Shown in pieces: positions 1-6,477 of a stretch of 7,515 bases of DNA. Both the position numbers and the translations under genes were made by a program. The stretch is taken from NCBI GenBank assembly GCA_963578625.1, contig CAUZEO010000264.1:1-7515 (forward strand), written 5' to 3'. Numbering within the stretch: the stretch's first letter is position 1; each line of letters opens with the position of its first letter. The stretch comes from CAUZEO01 sp963578625 (lineage in GTDB: Bacteria; Verrucomicrobiota; Kiritimatiellia; SLOV01). The notes below the pieces were generated by a model that was not told where the DNA came from, did not search any database, and worked only from the letters and a program-made list of their open reading frames with translations.

Positions 1-213
1 GGGACCCGGGATGGCTCCCATATGAAGGACCGCTTCGACGCCTCCCATGAGCTCCGCAACCTGATGGCTGTCGCAAAGATCAGCCTGACTGAATCGTGCC
101 GGCGAGTCGTCGTTTGGAATACGATCGGCACCGTGGACGTCGTACCCTTTGTCGACAAGGAGTTGGACCACGAGTTTTCCCAGCCATCCCGCGGCGCCCG
201 TCACCAGAATCAT
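1..213 (-). CDS. NAD-dependent epimerase/dehydratase, N-terminal part (extended SDR); runs off the window
   Basis: The first 71 codons of a gene leaving the left edge of the window. The protein opens with a hydrophobic beta strand and the glycine-rich dinucleotide motif GAAGWLG (residues 6-12, G6/G9/G12), the Rossmann signature of extended short-chain dehydrogenases. An acidic residue after the second strand (D30 in VHGAD) is placed to bind the adenine ribose, an A-D-L segment follows at 44-46, and AVLHMGA (61-67) matches the strand that carries VxHLAA in this family. The ATG is preceded by GAGGTGG (217-223), with GAGG six bases away. The tlyA stop is 54 bp upstream on the same strand, so co-transcription is plausible. 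Family members are UDP-sugar epimerases, dehydratases or reductases. The substrate cannot be told because the YxxxK active site lies outside the window. Confidence 0.88.
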   Translation of the reverse strand, partial: MILVTGAAGWLGKLVVQLLVDKGYDVHGADRIPNDDSPARFSQADLCDSHQVAELMGGVEAVLHMGAIPGP

Positions 214-267
214 GATCCACCTCGGTTATTCACGGTCTCTCCCGACGTTGGCACTGAAGTGCCTTTA

Positions 268-1101
268 TCAGCTCTGTCCTTGTTCTTCCTTGTCCCATGC
301 GGGGAGCGCCATCGCGGCCTCAACGGCTTTCTCGATATCGGCGATCGACTCTTTACGGGCTGTAGCGTCTCTCGAGATCCACATCCAGAACTCCACAGTA
401 CCCTTGTTTCCCCGGACATGGCTATGGCTGATGCCCATCAGCCCAAGTCGCTCGGTCTCCACAAACTGGGTCAGATGCCTCAGTATGTCTGTGTATGTTT
501 CGGAGTCCTTAAACTGCCCAAGGCGACGAATCTCCGGGTCGGGAACCTCAAAGAGGGGTTTGACAAGTCCTAGTACTTGTCCTTCCGGCTCCAGGAGCGC
601 AGCCACGATAGGGATGGCCTTCTTTAGGGACAGATAGGATAAATCCACCGTGGCCAGAGACGGCACGGGCTCCAGATCTTCGGTTGTCAGATCGCTGATA
701 TTCGTTCTCTCAAGGTTGACCACCCGGTCATCATTCCGCAGTCGTCCCGCAAGCGCCCCGTGCCCGGCGTCTACCGAGTAGACACGCTTCGCACCCTGCT
801 GGAGAAGACAGTCCGTAAACCCACCCGTTGATGTTCCGGCATCAAGCACCGTGTTCCCGGAAACGCTGATTCCAAAATCCGACAGCGCCCCTTCAAGCTT
901 GTATCCGCCTTTGCCGACGTACTTACTCATGCCCTTGATTCGCACGCCTGCCTCTTCCGAAAGAAGCTCCTCCGCCCGGTCAATCCGCCGGTTGTCTACG
1001 ACGACTTTGCCGGCCATGATCCAGCGTCTGGCTTCATCCGGACTGCAACAGAACCCCTGCGCGACAAGGAACTCAACTGCCTTTACCTTCTTCTTTTTCA
1101 T
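268..1101 (-). CDS. tlyA: TlyA-family rRNA (cytidine-2'-O)-methyltransferase
   Basis: A complete 277-residue protein, a normal TlyA length. An N-terminal S4 RNA-binding domain (about residues 4-60, with the SPDEARRWIMAGKVVV core) is followed by an FtsJ-like SAM-dependent methyltransferase domain. The SAM-binding loop is DAGTSTGGF (87-95). The 2'-O-methyltransferase K-D-K-E residues are all visible: K68 in GGYKLEGAL, D153 in VDLSYLSL, K181 in LVKPLFE and E237 in GTVEFW. Known TlyA enzymes methylate cytidines in 16S and/or 23S rRNA, affecting ribosome function and capreomycin susceptibility. The older label 'hemolysin A' for this family is misleading. The reading frame is open to a further ATG at 1137, but the conserved S4 start fits the ATG at 1101. 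No good Shine-Dalgarno precedes either, so the start is the least certain point. It lies between a truncated DoxX-like gene and an epimerase gene on the same strand. Confidence 0.93.
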   Translation of the reverse strand: MKKKKVKAVEFLVAQGFCCSPDEARRWIMAGKVVVDNRRIDRAEELLSEEAGVRIKGMSKYVGKGGYKLEGALSDFGISVSGNTVLDAGTSTGGFTDCLLQQGAKRVYSVDAGHGALAGRLRNDDRVVNLERTNISDLTTEDLEPVPSLATVDLSYLSLKKAIPIVAALLEPEGQVLGLVKPLFEVPDPEIRRLGQFKDSETYTDILRHLTQFVETERLGLMGISHSHVRGNKGTVEFWMWISRDATARKESIADIEKAVEAAMALPAWDKEEQGQS

Positions 1102-1171
1102 TTCCGTACGGGATCGTGTGATTCCCATCAACCACATGGGGAATGCGTATGCGGAATACTGTAACCGCAGG

Positions 1172-1432
1172 TCAGGTCTCTCTTGTTTTTACCGCTGCCA
1201 CCAATTCAACAATGCCCGAAACAATAACGATCGTCGTAGGTTCGGGAATGGGCGCCGGGATCATCCGCGCCATAGCTTCAGTTTTGACGAAGTGCCCAAC
1301 CCCGGGGAATGCAAAAACGCACGTTATCCCCACCACACCGCAAAACAGCTGAACATGTGTGTCTGCTTTACAAACCAGCGCCACCAGGAAGGGTGCGGAA
1401 AGCAGAAACGACAGGACCAAGGGTGTCGTCAT
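1172..1432 (-). pseudogene. DoxX-like small membrane protein, C-terminally truncated (possible pseudogene)
   Basis: An 86-residue reading frame resembling DoxX-like four-helix membrane proteins. Three hydrophobic segments are visible (about residues 3-21, 27-47 and 66-81). The stretch FPGVGHFVKTEAMARMIPAPIP (42-63) matches the family motif in which a glycine-histidine-phenylalanine turn precedes MxxMxP. Homologues known to me are about 120-140 residues and continue with a basic turn and a fourth helix. Here the frame ends at KTRET shortly after the third helix, and I could not recover the missing helix in the other two frames. I chose the ATG at 1432 because MTTPLVLS fits the family N-terminus. 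The frame is open to 1513, but that extension runs into an inverted repeat. No clear ribosome site precedes the ATG. The function of these proteins is poorly defined. It could be a relic or a genuinely short variant. Confidence 0.5.
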
Positions 1433-1449
1433 TTTCGAAAATCGTGTTC

Positions 1450-1520
1450 CGTCTTCGTGCCACCGCTTCGAGTTCCGATTCTGGATTCGAATCGCAAGAC
1501 GAAGACGGTGCACGAAGACG
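1450..1520. repeat. Long imperfect inverted repeat with an inner hairpin
   Basis: The arm 1450-1465 (CGTCTTCGTGCCACCG) is the reverse complement of 1506-1520 (CGGTGCACGAAGACG) except for one unpaired base. Inside it a second stem pairs CGATTC (1476-1481) with GAATCG (1489-1494) around a 7-base loop. It lies between the lysine-rich small gene and the DoxX-like gene, so it could be a transcript-end or processing hairpin, although no T-run follows. The CTTCGTG/CACGAAG unit resembles short intergenic repeats seen in several environmental bacterial phyla. Confidence 0.75.
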
Positions 1521-1537
1521 CGAGACGATTGGTTAGC

Positions 1538-1651
1538 TTAGGGGGTCCGAGGCTGCCGCTTGTCCTGTTTCTGCTTCGCGACTTTCACTTGTTTTGCCTG
1601 CTGCTGCCTCTGTCCTTTGGCCTTGTCTTTCTTGCCTTTCTTGTCGCCCAT
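1538..1651 (-). CDS. Lysine/glutamine-rich 37-residue small protein
   Basis: A complete small ORF of 37 codons plus TAA. The ATG is preceded by AGAAAGG (1661-1667) with a 9-base spacer, an acceptable Shine-Dalgarno arrangement. The product starts MGDKKGKKDKAKGQ and is almost entirely K, Q, D, A, G and R, with no hydrophobic core, so it is highly basic and probably disordered. I recall very short 'MGDKxxKxK' hypothetical proteins of this look in many bacteria, without an assigned function. Binding to nucleic acid or ribosomes is a guess from charge alone. It may be the first gene of the minus-strand run towards tlyA, but a large inverted repeat lies immediately downstream. The alternative is that the lysine-rich frame is chance. 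The clean start, ribosome site and typical N-terminus argue against that. Confidence 0.6.
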   Translation of the reverse strand: MGDKKGKKDKAKGQRQQQAKQVKVAKQKQDKRQPRTP

Positions 1652-2129
1652 GAGATGCAACCTTTCTAGCGTGGTCCGTGATAATTCCCAGTGAGTTCAA
1701 GTTTCGGTCATCTATGGCCTGGGGCACCTCCTTCGGTTCTTCAGCTAAGCAATTGTGCGCGATTAGACTGGTTCAGCACTTGTCGCATGAGATGGGGAGT
1801 CTCGAGATATCAATTTTTCGGAATTCTGTAAAGTTTCTCTTGTGCCAGCCTTCCGCCTGTCCCACGTGAGACACGGTCAGGGTCTCGATTCTCAATTAGG
1901 CCCCGTAATAGAGTCCTTCGCTCTCTTCGTTACCTGCTGTTCGAGTTTCCTGACGTTACAAACTGTAGGTTCGCGTGTAATGGACGCGGTCATTGCTGAT
2001 GCGTAAATATATGGAATGATGCAGATTGACAAAACAATTGCTCGCGACGGCGGTTCCGAGTTCCTGGACCTCTCTCCTTGCGATCTCGACCCGGAACAAA
2101 TCCGCCGGTTTCAAGCATCGAGCTTCCTC
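1652..2129. other. Gene-poor stretch with decayed end of the phzF remnant
   Basis: No convincing intact gene was found on either strand. The part from 1959 to 2129 (minus) stays open in the phzF frame beyond its amber stop, for 57 codons to a TAA at 1956-1958. Its first residues (EEARCLKPADL) still look like the family, and the rest does not. The remainder, 1652-1955, holds only short frames without recognisable motifs. A strong AAGGAGGT stretch (minus, about 1726-1733) precedes nothing longer than a few codons in good register. A small GAGAC/GTCTC dyad (1868-1886) is too weak to call. Confidence 0.5.
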
Positions 2130-2606
2130 CTAGCTGGAAAGAAGGACGAGCAGGTCGAAGGGACTGACTTCCGTCTCCAGGGGCAGTGCACCCAGGGTGT
2201 CCGCCAATGCCGGCGGGGGACTCGTTGCCCGTGTCGGCGTGGCGGGAAGATCGAGCCAGATGCTGCCGTCCTTGTTCTCCGCCGAAAGGGGTGCACTCGC
2301 CGAGTCGAACTGAAGCGGTGTTTCGCGCGGCACATTTGCCTCCGTCCAAAGAAAATGGGCGGCGGCAAGTGTCGCATGCCCGCACAAGTCCACTTCGGTT
2401 GTCGGCGTAAACCAGCGGATTCTATAAACGCCGCCACGAGGCATAAGAAAGGCCGTCTCGGAAAGATTCATTTCGCCGGCAACCGACTGCATCCATTGTT
2501 CGTCGCGTGGTGAATCAAGCAGGCAGACCGCTGCTGGATTTCCCGAAAACGGGAGTTCGGTAAACGCCTCTACCTGGGCGACTTGAAAGCTAATCGATTC
2601 AACCAT
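2130..2606 (-). pseudogene. PhzF-family isomerase, truncated to its N-terminal domain
   Basis: The 158 readable residues match the N-terminal half of PhzF-type proteins (diaminopimelate-epimerase fold). They show FQVAQVEAFTELPFSGNPAAV (7-27), the catalytic-glutamate motif LSETAF (48-53, E50), the segment RWFTPTTEVDLCGHATL (64-80), and the domain body to about 155. Family members run to about 260-300 residues and need a second domain with an EDPVTGSA-type motif. Here an in-frame TAG (2130-2132) stops the protein in LVLLSS. The same frame resumes as EEARCLKPADL, where homologues read on, but it degenerates and ends at 1956 without the second domain. One nonsense change plus loss of the 3' half makes a non-functional relic likely. 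The start ATG has no clear ribosome site and lies 23 bp from the divergent uvrC start. Confidence 0.75.
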
Positions 2607-2629
2607 GCATGTTGTGGTAGTAGTTCTAT

Positions 2630-4120
2630 GTGGATTTGCCCGACAAAGTAAAAGAAAAGCTGCAGCGCTTGCCGGACAAGCCGGGGGTCTACCTGATGCG
2701 CGACCGGACCGGGCGCGTGATTTATGTGGGGAAAGCCGCGTCGCTCAAAAAGAGAGTGGGCAGTTATTTTCGAAAGGGGACACTGCGCAGTGCCGACCCT
2801 AAACTAAGCGGGTTGCTCAAGAGCGTTTTCGACCTGGATCTTCTGGTACTGCGAACAGACGCGGAAGCGACGCTGACCGAGGGCCGACTCATCAAGGAGT
2901 ATCGCCCGAGGTACAACGTATCGTTTCGTGACGACAAGCGGTTTCTTTTGCTCAAGATTAATCTCTCGGACCCCTGGCCTCGTCTACAGTTTGCCCGGAT
3001 TGAAAAGGATGATGGTTCACACTACTTCGGACCGTATGCATCGGCGGCGTCCGCTCGCGCCACGCAGCACTTTGTCGAAAAGCGGTACGGACTCCGCCAG
3101 TGCCGCCCGCGAGAACCCGGCGCATCCGATCACAAGCACTGTCTTAACGACATTCTGCGGTACTGCACCGCGCCCTGCATCGTGAAGATCACGCGAGACG
3201 CCTATCTCGATCGCGCGCAGGAGGCGTGCGCGTTCCTACGCGGGGAGCGTAAGGATGTGCTGACCGAGTTGGAGGATGAGATGAAGGGGGCCGCTGCGGC
3301 GCGGGATTTCGAGCGCGCCGCGGCGTTGCGCGATACGTTACTGAAACTTCGGAAAACGATCAAGCGGCGGGTGCTCGGCACCAAGGACTTCGAAGTAAAG
3401 CGCCGGGAGGCGGATGAGGGTGTCGAGGAAATACAGCGTGCCCTGGGACTTGCGGAACCACCCCGCGTGATCGAGTGTTTCGACATTTCGAATATCAGCG
3501 GGACCCACGCGGTCGGGAGCCTGGTGTGCTCCGTGAACGGTGTTCCGAATCGAAACCGCTATCGGATGTTTCGCATCAAGACCGTGGACGGCATTGACGA
3601 TCCCAGAATGATGGCAGAGGTCATTCGCCGCCGTTTTTTGCGCGCGGTCAACGAAGCGCAGGAACTGCCCGGCCTGGTTGTTGTTGACGGGGGAATCACA
3701 CAGCTTCGAGCTGCTCGCGCGGAGCTTGATGAGCTGGGACTGAAGACCCTGCCAGCCGCCGGCCTGGCGAAGCGATACGAGGAGATCATTTTCGAGCAGC
3801 GCGGATCCAGCGCCCCCATCCGGTTTGCACAGGACTCCAGCGCTTTGAAGGTATTGAAGCAGATACGCGACGAAGCGCACCGCTTCGCCCTTACCTATCA
3901 TCGCAAGCTGCGCGAAAAGCGGATTAGCGAATCGATGCTCGACGAGATTCCCGGCGTGGGAAAGAAGCGAAAAGAAGTCCTGCTTTCGCACTTCGGAAGT
4001 GTCCGGCGTCTCCGGTCAGCTTCGGTCCACGACATCGCGAAAGCTCCGGGAATCGGACCGGAAATGGCGCAACTGATCCGGGACGAAATCGATTCTCGGC
4101 AGTCGTCAAAAGCCGGGTAA
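2630..4120 (+). CDS. uvrC: Excinuclease ABC subunit C (UvrC), short form
   Basis: A complete 496-residue nucleotide-excision-repair endonuclease that makes both incisions in damaged DNA loaded by UvrAB. An N-terminal GIY-YIG nuclease (about 15-95) has GVY at 19-21, YVG at 32-34, R42 and E84. A cysteine quartet C158, C171, C179 and C183 has almost the spacing of the [4Fe-4S] ligands known in E. coli UvrC. A UVR/UvrB-contact helix pair lies at about 210-240. The RNase H-like 5'-incision domain keeps D285 (ECFDISNISG), D353 (VVDGG) and H417 (DEAHRFA). Tandem helix-hairpin-helix motifs end the protein (440-486). It is about 100 residues shorter than E. coli UvrC, mostly between the UVR segment and ECFDIS. 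The start is a GTG with no obvious Shine-Dalgarno. An in-frame TAG at 2621-2623 excludes a longer form. Confidence 0.96.
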   Translation: MDLPDKVKEKLQRLPDKPGVYLMRDRTGRVIYVGKAASLKKRVGSYFRKGTLRSADPKLSGLLKSVFDLDLLVLRTDAEATLTEGRLIKEYRPRYNVSFRDDKRFLLLKINLSDPWPRLQFARIEKDDGSHYFGPYASAASARATQHFVEKRYGLRQCRPREPGASDHKHCLNDILRYCTAPCIVKITRDAYLDRAQEACAFLRGERKDVLTELEDEMKGAAAARDFERAAALRDTLLKLRKTIKRRVLGTKDFEVKRREADEGVEEIQRALGLAEPPRVIECFDISNISGTHAVGSLVCSVNGVPNRNRYRMFRIKTVDGIDDPRMMAEVIRRRFLRAVNEAQELPGLVVVDGGITQLRAARAELDELGLKTLPAAGLAKRYEEIIFEQRGSSAPIRFAQDSSALKVLKQIRDEAHRFALTYHRKLREKRISESMLDEIPGVGKKRKEVLLSHFGSVRRLRSASVHDIAKAPGIGPEMAQLIRDEIDSRQSSKAG

Positions 4121-4155
4121 ATTTCCGATTGATGTTACGGAAGAATCCGCGGGCA

Positions 4156-4646
4156 TCAATTAGGCGGAATAGCAATAGCAAATCCCGATGACTGGCATGA
4201 CGATTGTCCCGTGAGTCCGGAGAGTTGTGCTTCAATGGTATATGTGCCGGGCGGAAAGTTCGGGCCCCCATTACCGCCGCCGGAGCCCCCGTTGAGATAG
4301 ACAGAGTATGTGTCCCCGGTGATCTCGATCCTGAGATGAATGTCGCTGACCTCTGGCGTGAATAGACCCTCAACGGAGTTCAGCATTCCGCTGAACACGC
4401 CTCCTTGAATCGTGTGCCAATACAACGCCCGCCCCACTAGTGGGCCGCGGTCGCCGAGTCCCCAACCATGGCCGCCCGTCACCAACGGGACTCCATTCAG
4501 CCGCGCTGCATCGGTCCGCAGGAAATTTCGCCGTCCGCGACATCGTTGATGTCAACCTCCGGAACGAAATCAATCAGCGTGAACGGAAGACTGTTGAAAT
4601 TGTCGGCAAAGGTACTCAATGCACAGTATACTCTCAAACAAGTCAC
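4156..4646 (-). pseudogene. Frameshifted 3' fragment of a probable surface/secreted protein gene
   Basis: Two overlapping frames read as one interrupted protein. From 4646 the first frame carries STFADNFNSLPFTLIDFVPEV and then DINDVADGEIS before ending at 4497-4499. From about 4520 a second frame continues FLRTDAARLNGVPLVTGGHG and then about 100 residues to a TGA at 4156. Restoring one T in the short T-run of GAAATTTCC (about 4527-4535) joins them as DGEI-FLRTDAARL. The content is rich in beta-strand pattern, Gly, Thr and Asn, with a glycine-rich GGSGGGNGG loop near the end, typical of extracellular beta-sandwich or LamG-like proteins. No family was identified with certainty. No signal peptide or start region is present, and the 5' part abuts the end of psuG. 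A sequencing error or a very short intact gene from 4485 are alternatives. Confidence 0.5.
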
Positions 4647-5560
4647 CACTTCCCGGCACCGCACCCTGCAATCTCGGCTGCCAACCGGGCATTTCCCCGG
4701 AGCAGGGAGAGATTCGCATTCCGGCTTTGTCCCTCGGTAATGGATGCGACTTTTGCCAGGAGATACGGGGTGAGTTCCTTTCCCTTGACTCCCGTTTTTT
4801 CGGCCTCAACCAGCGCGACTTCAACTGCCGCATTCATCGTTTCCGGCGGAAGCTCCTCTTCGGCGGATACCGGCTGCACAACCAGCAGGGCCGAGCGCAT
4901 TCCGAAAGCCCAGTGCGCAATCGCGATCTCCGGAATCTCCGAGGCCAGATCGCAACGGGTATCGACCGAGTCTGTGATGCCCGATGAGCGGGTGTAGAAC
5001 GCGGGGAACTCTTCGGTCCGATACCCGATCACCGGCACGCCTTTTGTTTCGAGCACCTCGAGTGTTCTCGGGATGTCCAGAATTGCCTTGGCGCCCGCGC
5101 ACACAACGATCAGGGGACACACCGCCAAGGCTTCAAGGTCTGCACTGATGTCCATCGCATCGCCGCGGTGTACCCCCCCGATTCCTCCCGTGGCAAATAT
5201 GCGCAGCCCGGCCTGCGCCGCGATGGCGATGGTCGAAGCAACCGTTGTTGCGCCAAGTTCGTTTCCCGCCGCCGCAATCCCAAGGTCCCGCAAACTGCAC
5301 TTTCGCACATCGTCGCTTCCCGACAGCAGTTCAATCTCCCGCTGCGTCAGCCCAACTACCGGTTCCCCTCCAATGATGCCTACCGTTGCCGGTACGGCGC
5401 CTGCCCTCTCCACGATGGATTCGAGTTCGAGCGCAATCTCAAGGTTCAACGGCCGCGAAAACCCGTGCGTAATCAGCGTACTTTCCAGCGCAACAACCGG
5501 GCGACCGGCATCGAGCGCGGAGCGTACCGGGTCGGCTGTTCGAATGGGTATGGTTTCCAC
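4643..5560 (-). CDS. psuG: Pseudouridine-5'-phosphate glycosidase
   Basis: A complete 305-residue enzyme of the IndA/PsuG (YeiN) family. In catabolism it splits pseudouridine 5'-phosphate into uracil and ribose 5-phosphate. Visible hallmarks are the N-terminal VALESTLITHG with the active-site glutamate (E26), K87 in DVRKCSLRDL (counterpart of the Schiff-base lysine in other members), FATGGIGGVHRG (122-133), D141 in DISADL (metal site) and CAGAKAILDIP with K158. The C-terminal NANLSLLRGNARLAAEIA also fits. The loop between HRG and DISADL appears two residues shorter than in E. coli PsuG as I recall it. The start is GTG, with GAGG (5566-5569) five bases upstream, overlapping the stop codon of the preceding NRDE gene, which implies translational coupling. 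No pseudouridine kinase gene is adjacent, so the phosphate substrate must come from a kinase elsewhere or from degraded RNA. Confidence 0.95.
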   Translation of the reverse strand: METIPIRTADPVRSALDAGRPVVALESTLITHGFSRPLNLEIALELESIVERAGAVPATVGIIGGEPVVGLTQREIELLSGSDDVRKCSLRDLGIAAAGNELGATTVASTIAIAAQAGLRIFATGGIGGVHRGDAMDISADLEALAVCPLIVVCAGAKAILDIPRTLEVLETKGVPVIGYRTEEFPAFYTRSSGITDSVDTRCDLASEIPEIAIAHWAFGMRSALLVVQPVSAEEELPPETMNAAVEVALVEAEKTGVKGKELTPYLLAKVASITEGQSRNANLSLLRGNARLAAEIAGCGAGKW

Positions 5561-5567
5561 TGAAACC

Positions 5568-6308
5568 TCAAACCTCGGTAGTCAAAGGCAACACAGCCTC
5601 CTGCGATTTTCCGAATGTTCCGGTCCGGCCGTCTACTTCGGCATAGGTCATGGAAATTCGTTCCGGTAAAGCTGTTACTTGGGTAAAACTTACCGTGGAG
5701 GCATCGGGTCGATCCATACAGACCGCGCAGGCTGAATCCTCGCCCTCTACACTTCGATGATAGGCATTGAGCATATCGAGTGAGATGCCGCCTCGGTCTG
5801 CCTTGTACTCCACGAAAGTTTTCCGCCTTGCCTGCGCAACACGGTTCGGCTCGAAGGCGGAGGTTGTGAGTGGGAGATCGGAATCGGAGAGCTGATCGTG
5901 AATGAGGAGGGTCCCGTCCCAGCGGCACCGTAGCGGCTCGTCCAAGAGCGAGAAAACAATCAACACGAAAGGATTATATTGCTGCAACTCGGCGCCGCGC
6001 AGTTTCCCCACGATCTCCATTGGTTCACAGCAATCCAACAGATCGGTGACCAGCAACCCCCGACTGCGGTCCGCGGGCGGCTCGACGGCTACCGGCGCCT
6101 GGTAGTAGTTGAGCAGCGTAAGTGTCAGCCCGGATTCGTTCGCGGCGATCCAGGTGCCGCCGGCATCCCCGTCAATAGGGGCGAGATACGAAACCGCATT
6201 CGTGCGCCGCACAGAAGGCAGCGTCGAGGGCTTCCTCGTCTTTCGCTCGTCGCGGTTGCAGAACAGATCGTACTGCTGCTCCTGACGAAGCCATGTAATC
6301 GTGCACAT
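5568..6308 (-). CDS. NRDE/TANGO2-family protein
   Basis: A complete 246-residue protein. It begins MCTITWL, with Cys2 at the position typical of this Ntn-hydrolase-like family, then FCNRDE (16-21), the motif that names it. DGDAGGTWIAANESG (46-60) and, towards the end, CAVCMDRPDASTVSFTQV also match. Bacterial members have no settled biochemical role. Animal TANGO2 is tied to Golgi organisation and to lipid or haem handling, which cannot simply be transferred. The frame is open upstream to 6428, but the start is set at 6308 by the family N-terminus and by AAGGA (6316-6320) seven bases before the ATG. The extra upstream codons only read through an inverted repeat. It is followed 7 bp downstream by psuG, its likely operon partner. 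I see no signal peptide from this start, so a cytoplasmic location is inferred. Confidence 0.88.
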   Translation of the reverse strand: MCTITWLRQEQQYDLFCNRDERKTRKPSTLPSVRRTNAVSYLAPIDGDAGGTWIAANESGLTLTLLNYYQAPVAVEPPADRSRGLLVTDLLDCCEPMEIVGKLRGAELQQYNPFVLIVFSLLDEPLRCRWDGTLLIHDQLSDSDLPLTTSAFEPNRVAQARRKTFVEYKADRGGISLDMLNAYHRSVEGEDSACAVCMDRPDASTVSFTQVTALPERISMTYAEVDGRTGTFGKSQEAVLPLTTEV

Positions 6309-6315
6309 CCACGTG

Positions 6316-6320
6316 TCCTT
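6316..6320 (-). promoter_or_regulatory. Shine-Dalgarno fixing the NRDE gene start
   Basis: AAGGA on the minus strand, seven bases before the ATG at 6308-6306. It supports the internal ATG over the in-frame ATG at 6428, whose 40 extra codons come from repeat DNA. Confidence 0.7.
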
Positions 6321-6390
6321 ATTCGGTTTCACGGAAAAGGGCAAAACAAATTCGAAAAGCAGCAACGCCGCAACCAAACGAAATTCACCA

Positions 6391-6450
6391 CGGAGCTCAC
6401 GGAGACCACGGAGGGGTTTGTTGGACACTCCGTGTGCTCCGTGAACTCCG
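6391..6450. repeat. Inverted repeat built from CACGGAG units
   Basis: The arm 6391-6413 pairs with 6428-6450 at 20 of 23 positions around a 14-base loop. Each arm is itself a tandem of the unit CACGGAG (or CTCCGTG) spaced nine bases apart, so the element is both a direct and an inverted repeat. It sits 83 bp upstream of the NRDE start, in the divergent region shared with the transglycosylase gene. The structure could be a transcribed hairpin, a REP-like dispersed element or a protein-binding site. Confidence 0.85.
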
Positions 6451-6477
6451 AGGCAGAAAAACTGTCGCGGACAAGAA

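Noticed and set aside
851..1669. A 272-codon plus-strand open frame across tlyA and the DoxX-like gene
   Set aside because: It is antisense to tlyA with its clear catalytic residues. Its F/L-rich end is the mirror of the lysine-rich small gene, and it has no coherent domain.
1533..1727. A 64-codon minus-strand frame beginning with GTG at 1727
   Set aside because: It overlaps the lysine-rich gene in another frame, its GTG sits inside the purine-rich ribosome-like stretch, and it shows no motif.
1868..1886. Small GAGAC/GTCTC dyad
   Set aside because: A five-base stem with a nine-base loop is expected by chance in a region this long.
2130..2132. Amber codon in the phzF gene as a recoded or suppressed stop
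   Set aside because: No other in-frame TAG occurs in the intact genes, and the sequence past it decays and lacks the second domain, so pseudogene formation is simpler.
3338..3991. A 217-codon minus-strand frame inside uvrC
   Set aside because: It lies wholly antisense to conserved UvrC catalytic regions and shows no recognisable protein features of its own.
4520..4540. Programmed -1 frameshifting in the surface-protein fragment
   Set aside because: The T-run is not a slippery heptamer in the upstream frame, and the fragment has no start region, so a plain indel is more likely.
6309..6428. Forty extra N-terminal codons for the NRDE protein
   Set aside because: They translate the CACGGAG inverted repeat, while the ATG at 6308 has a good Shine-Dalgarno and the family's MCTITW start.
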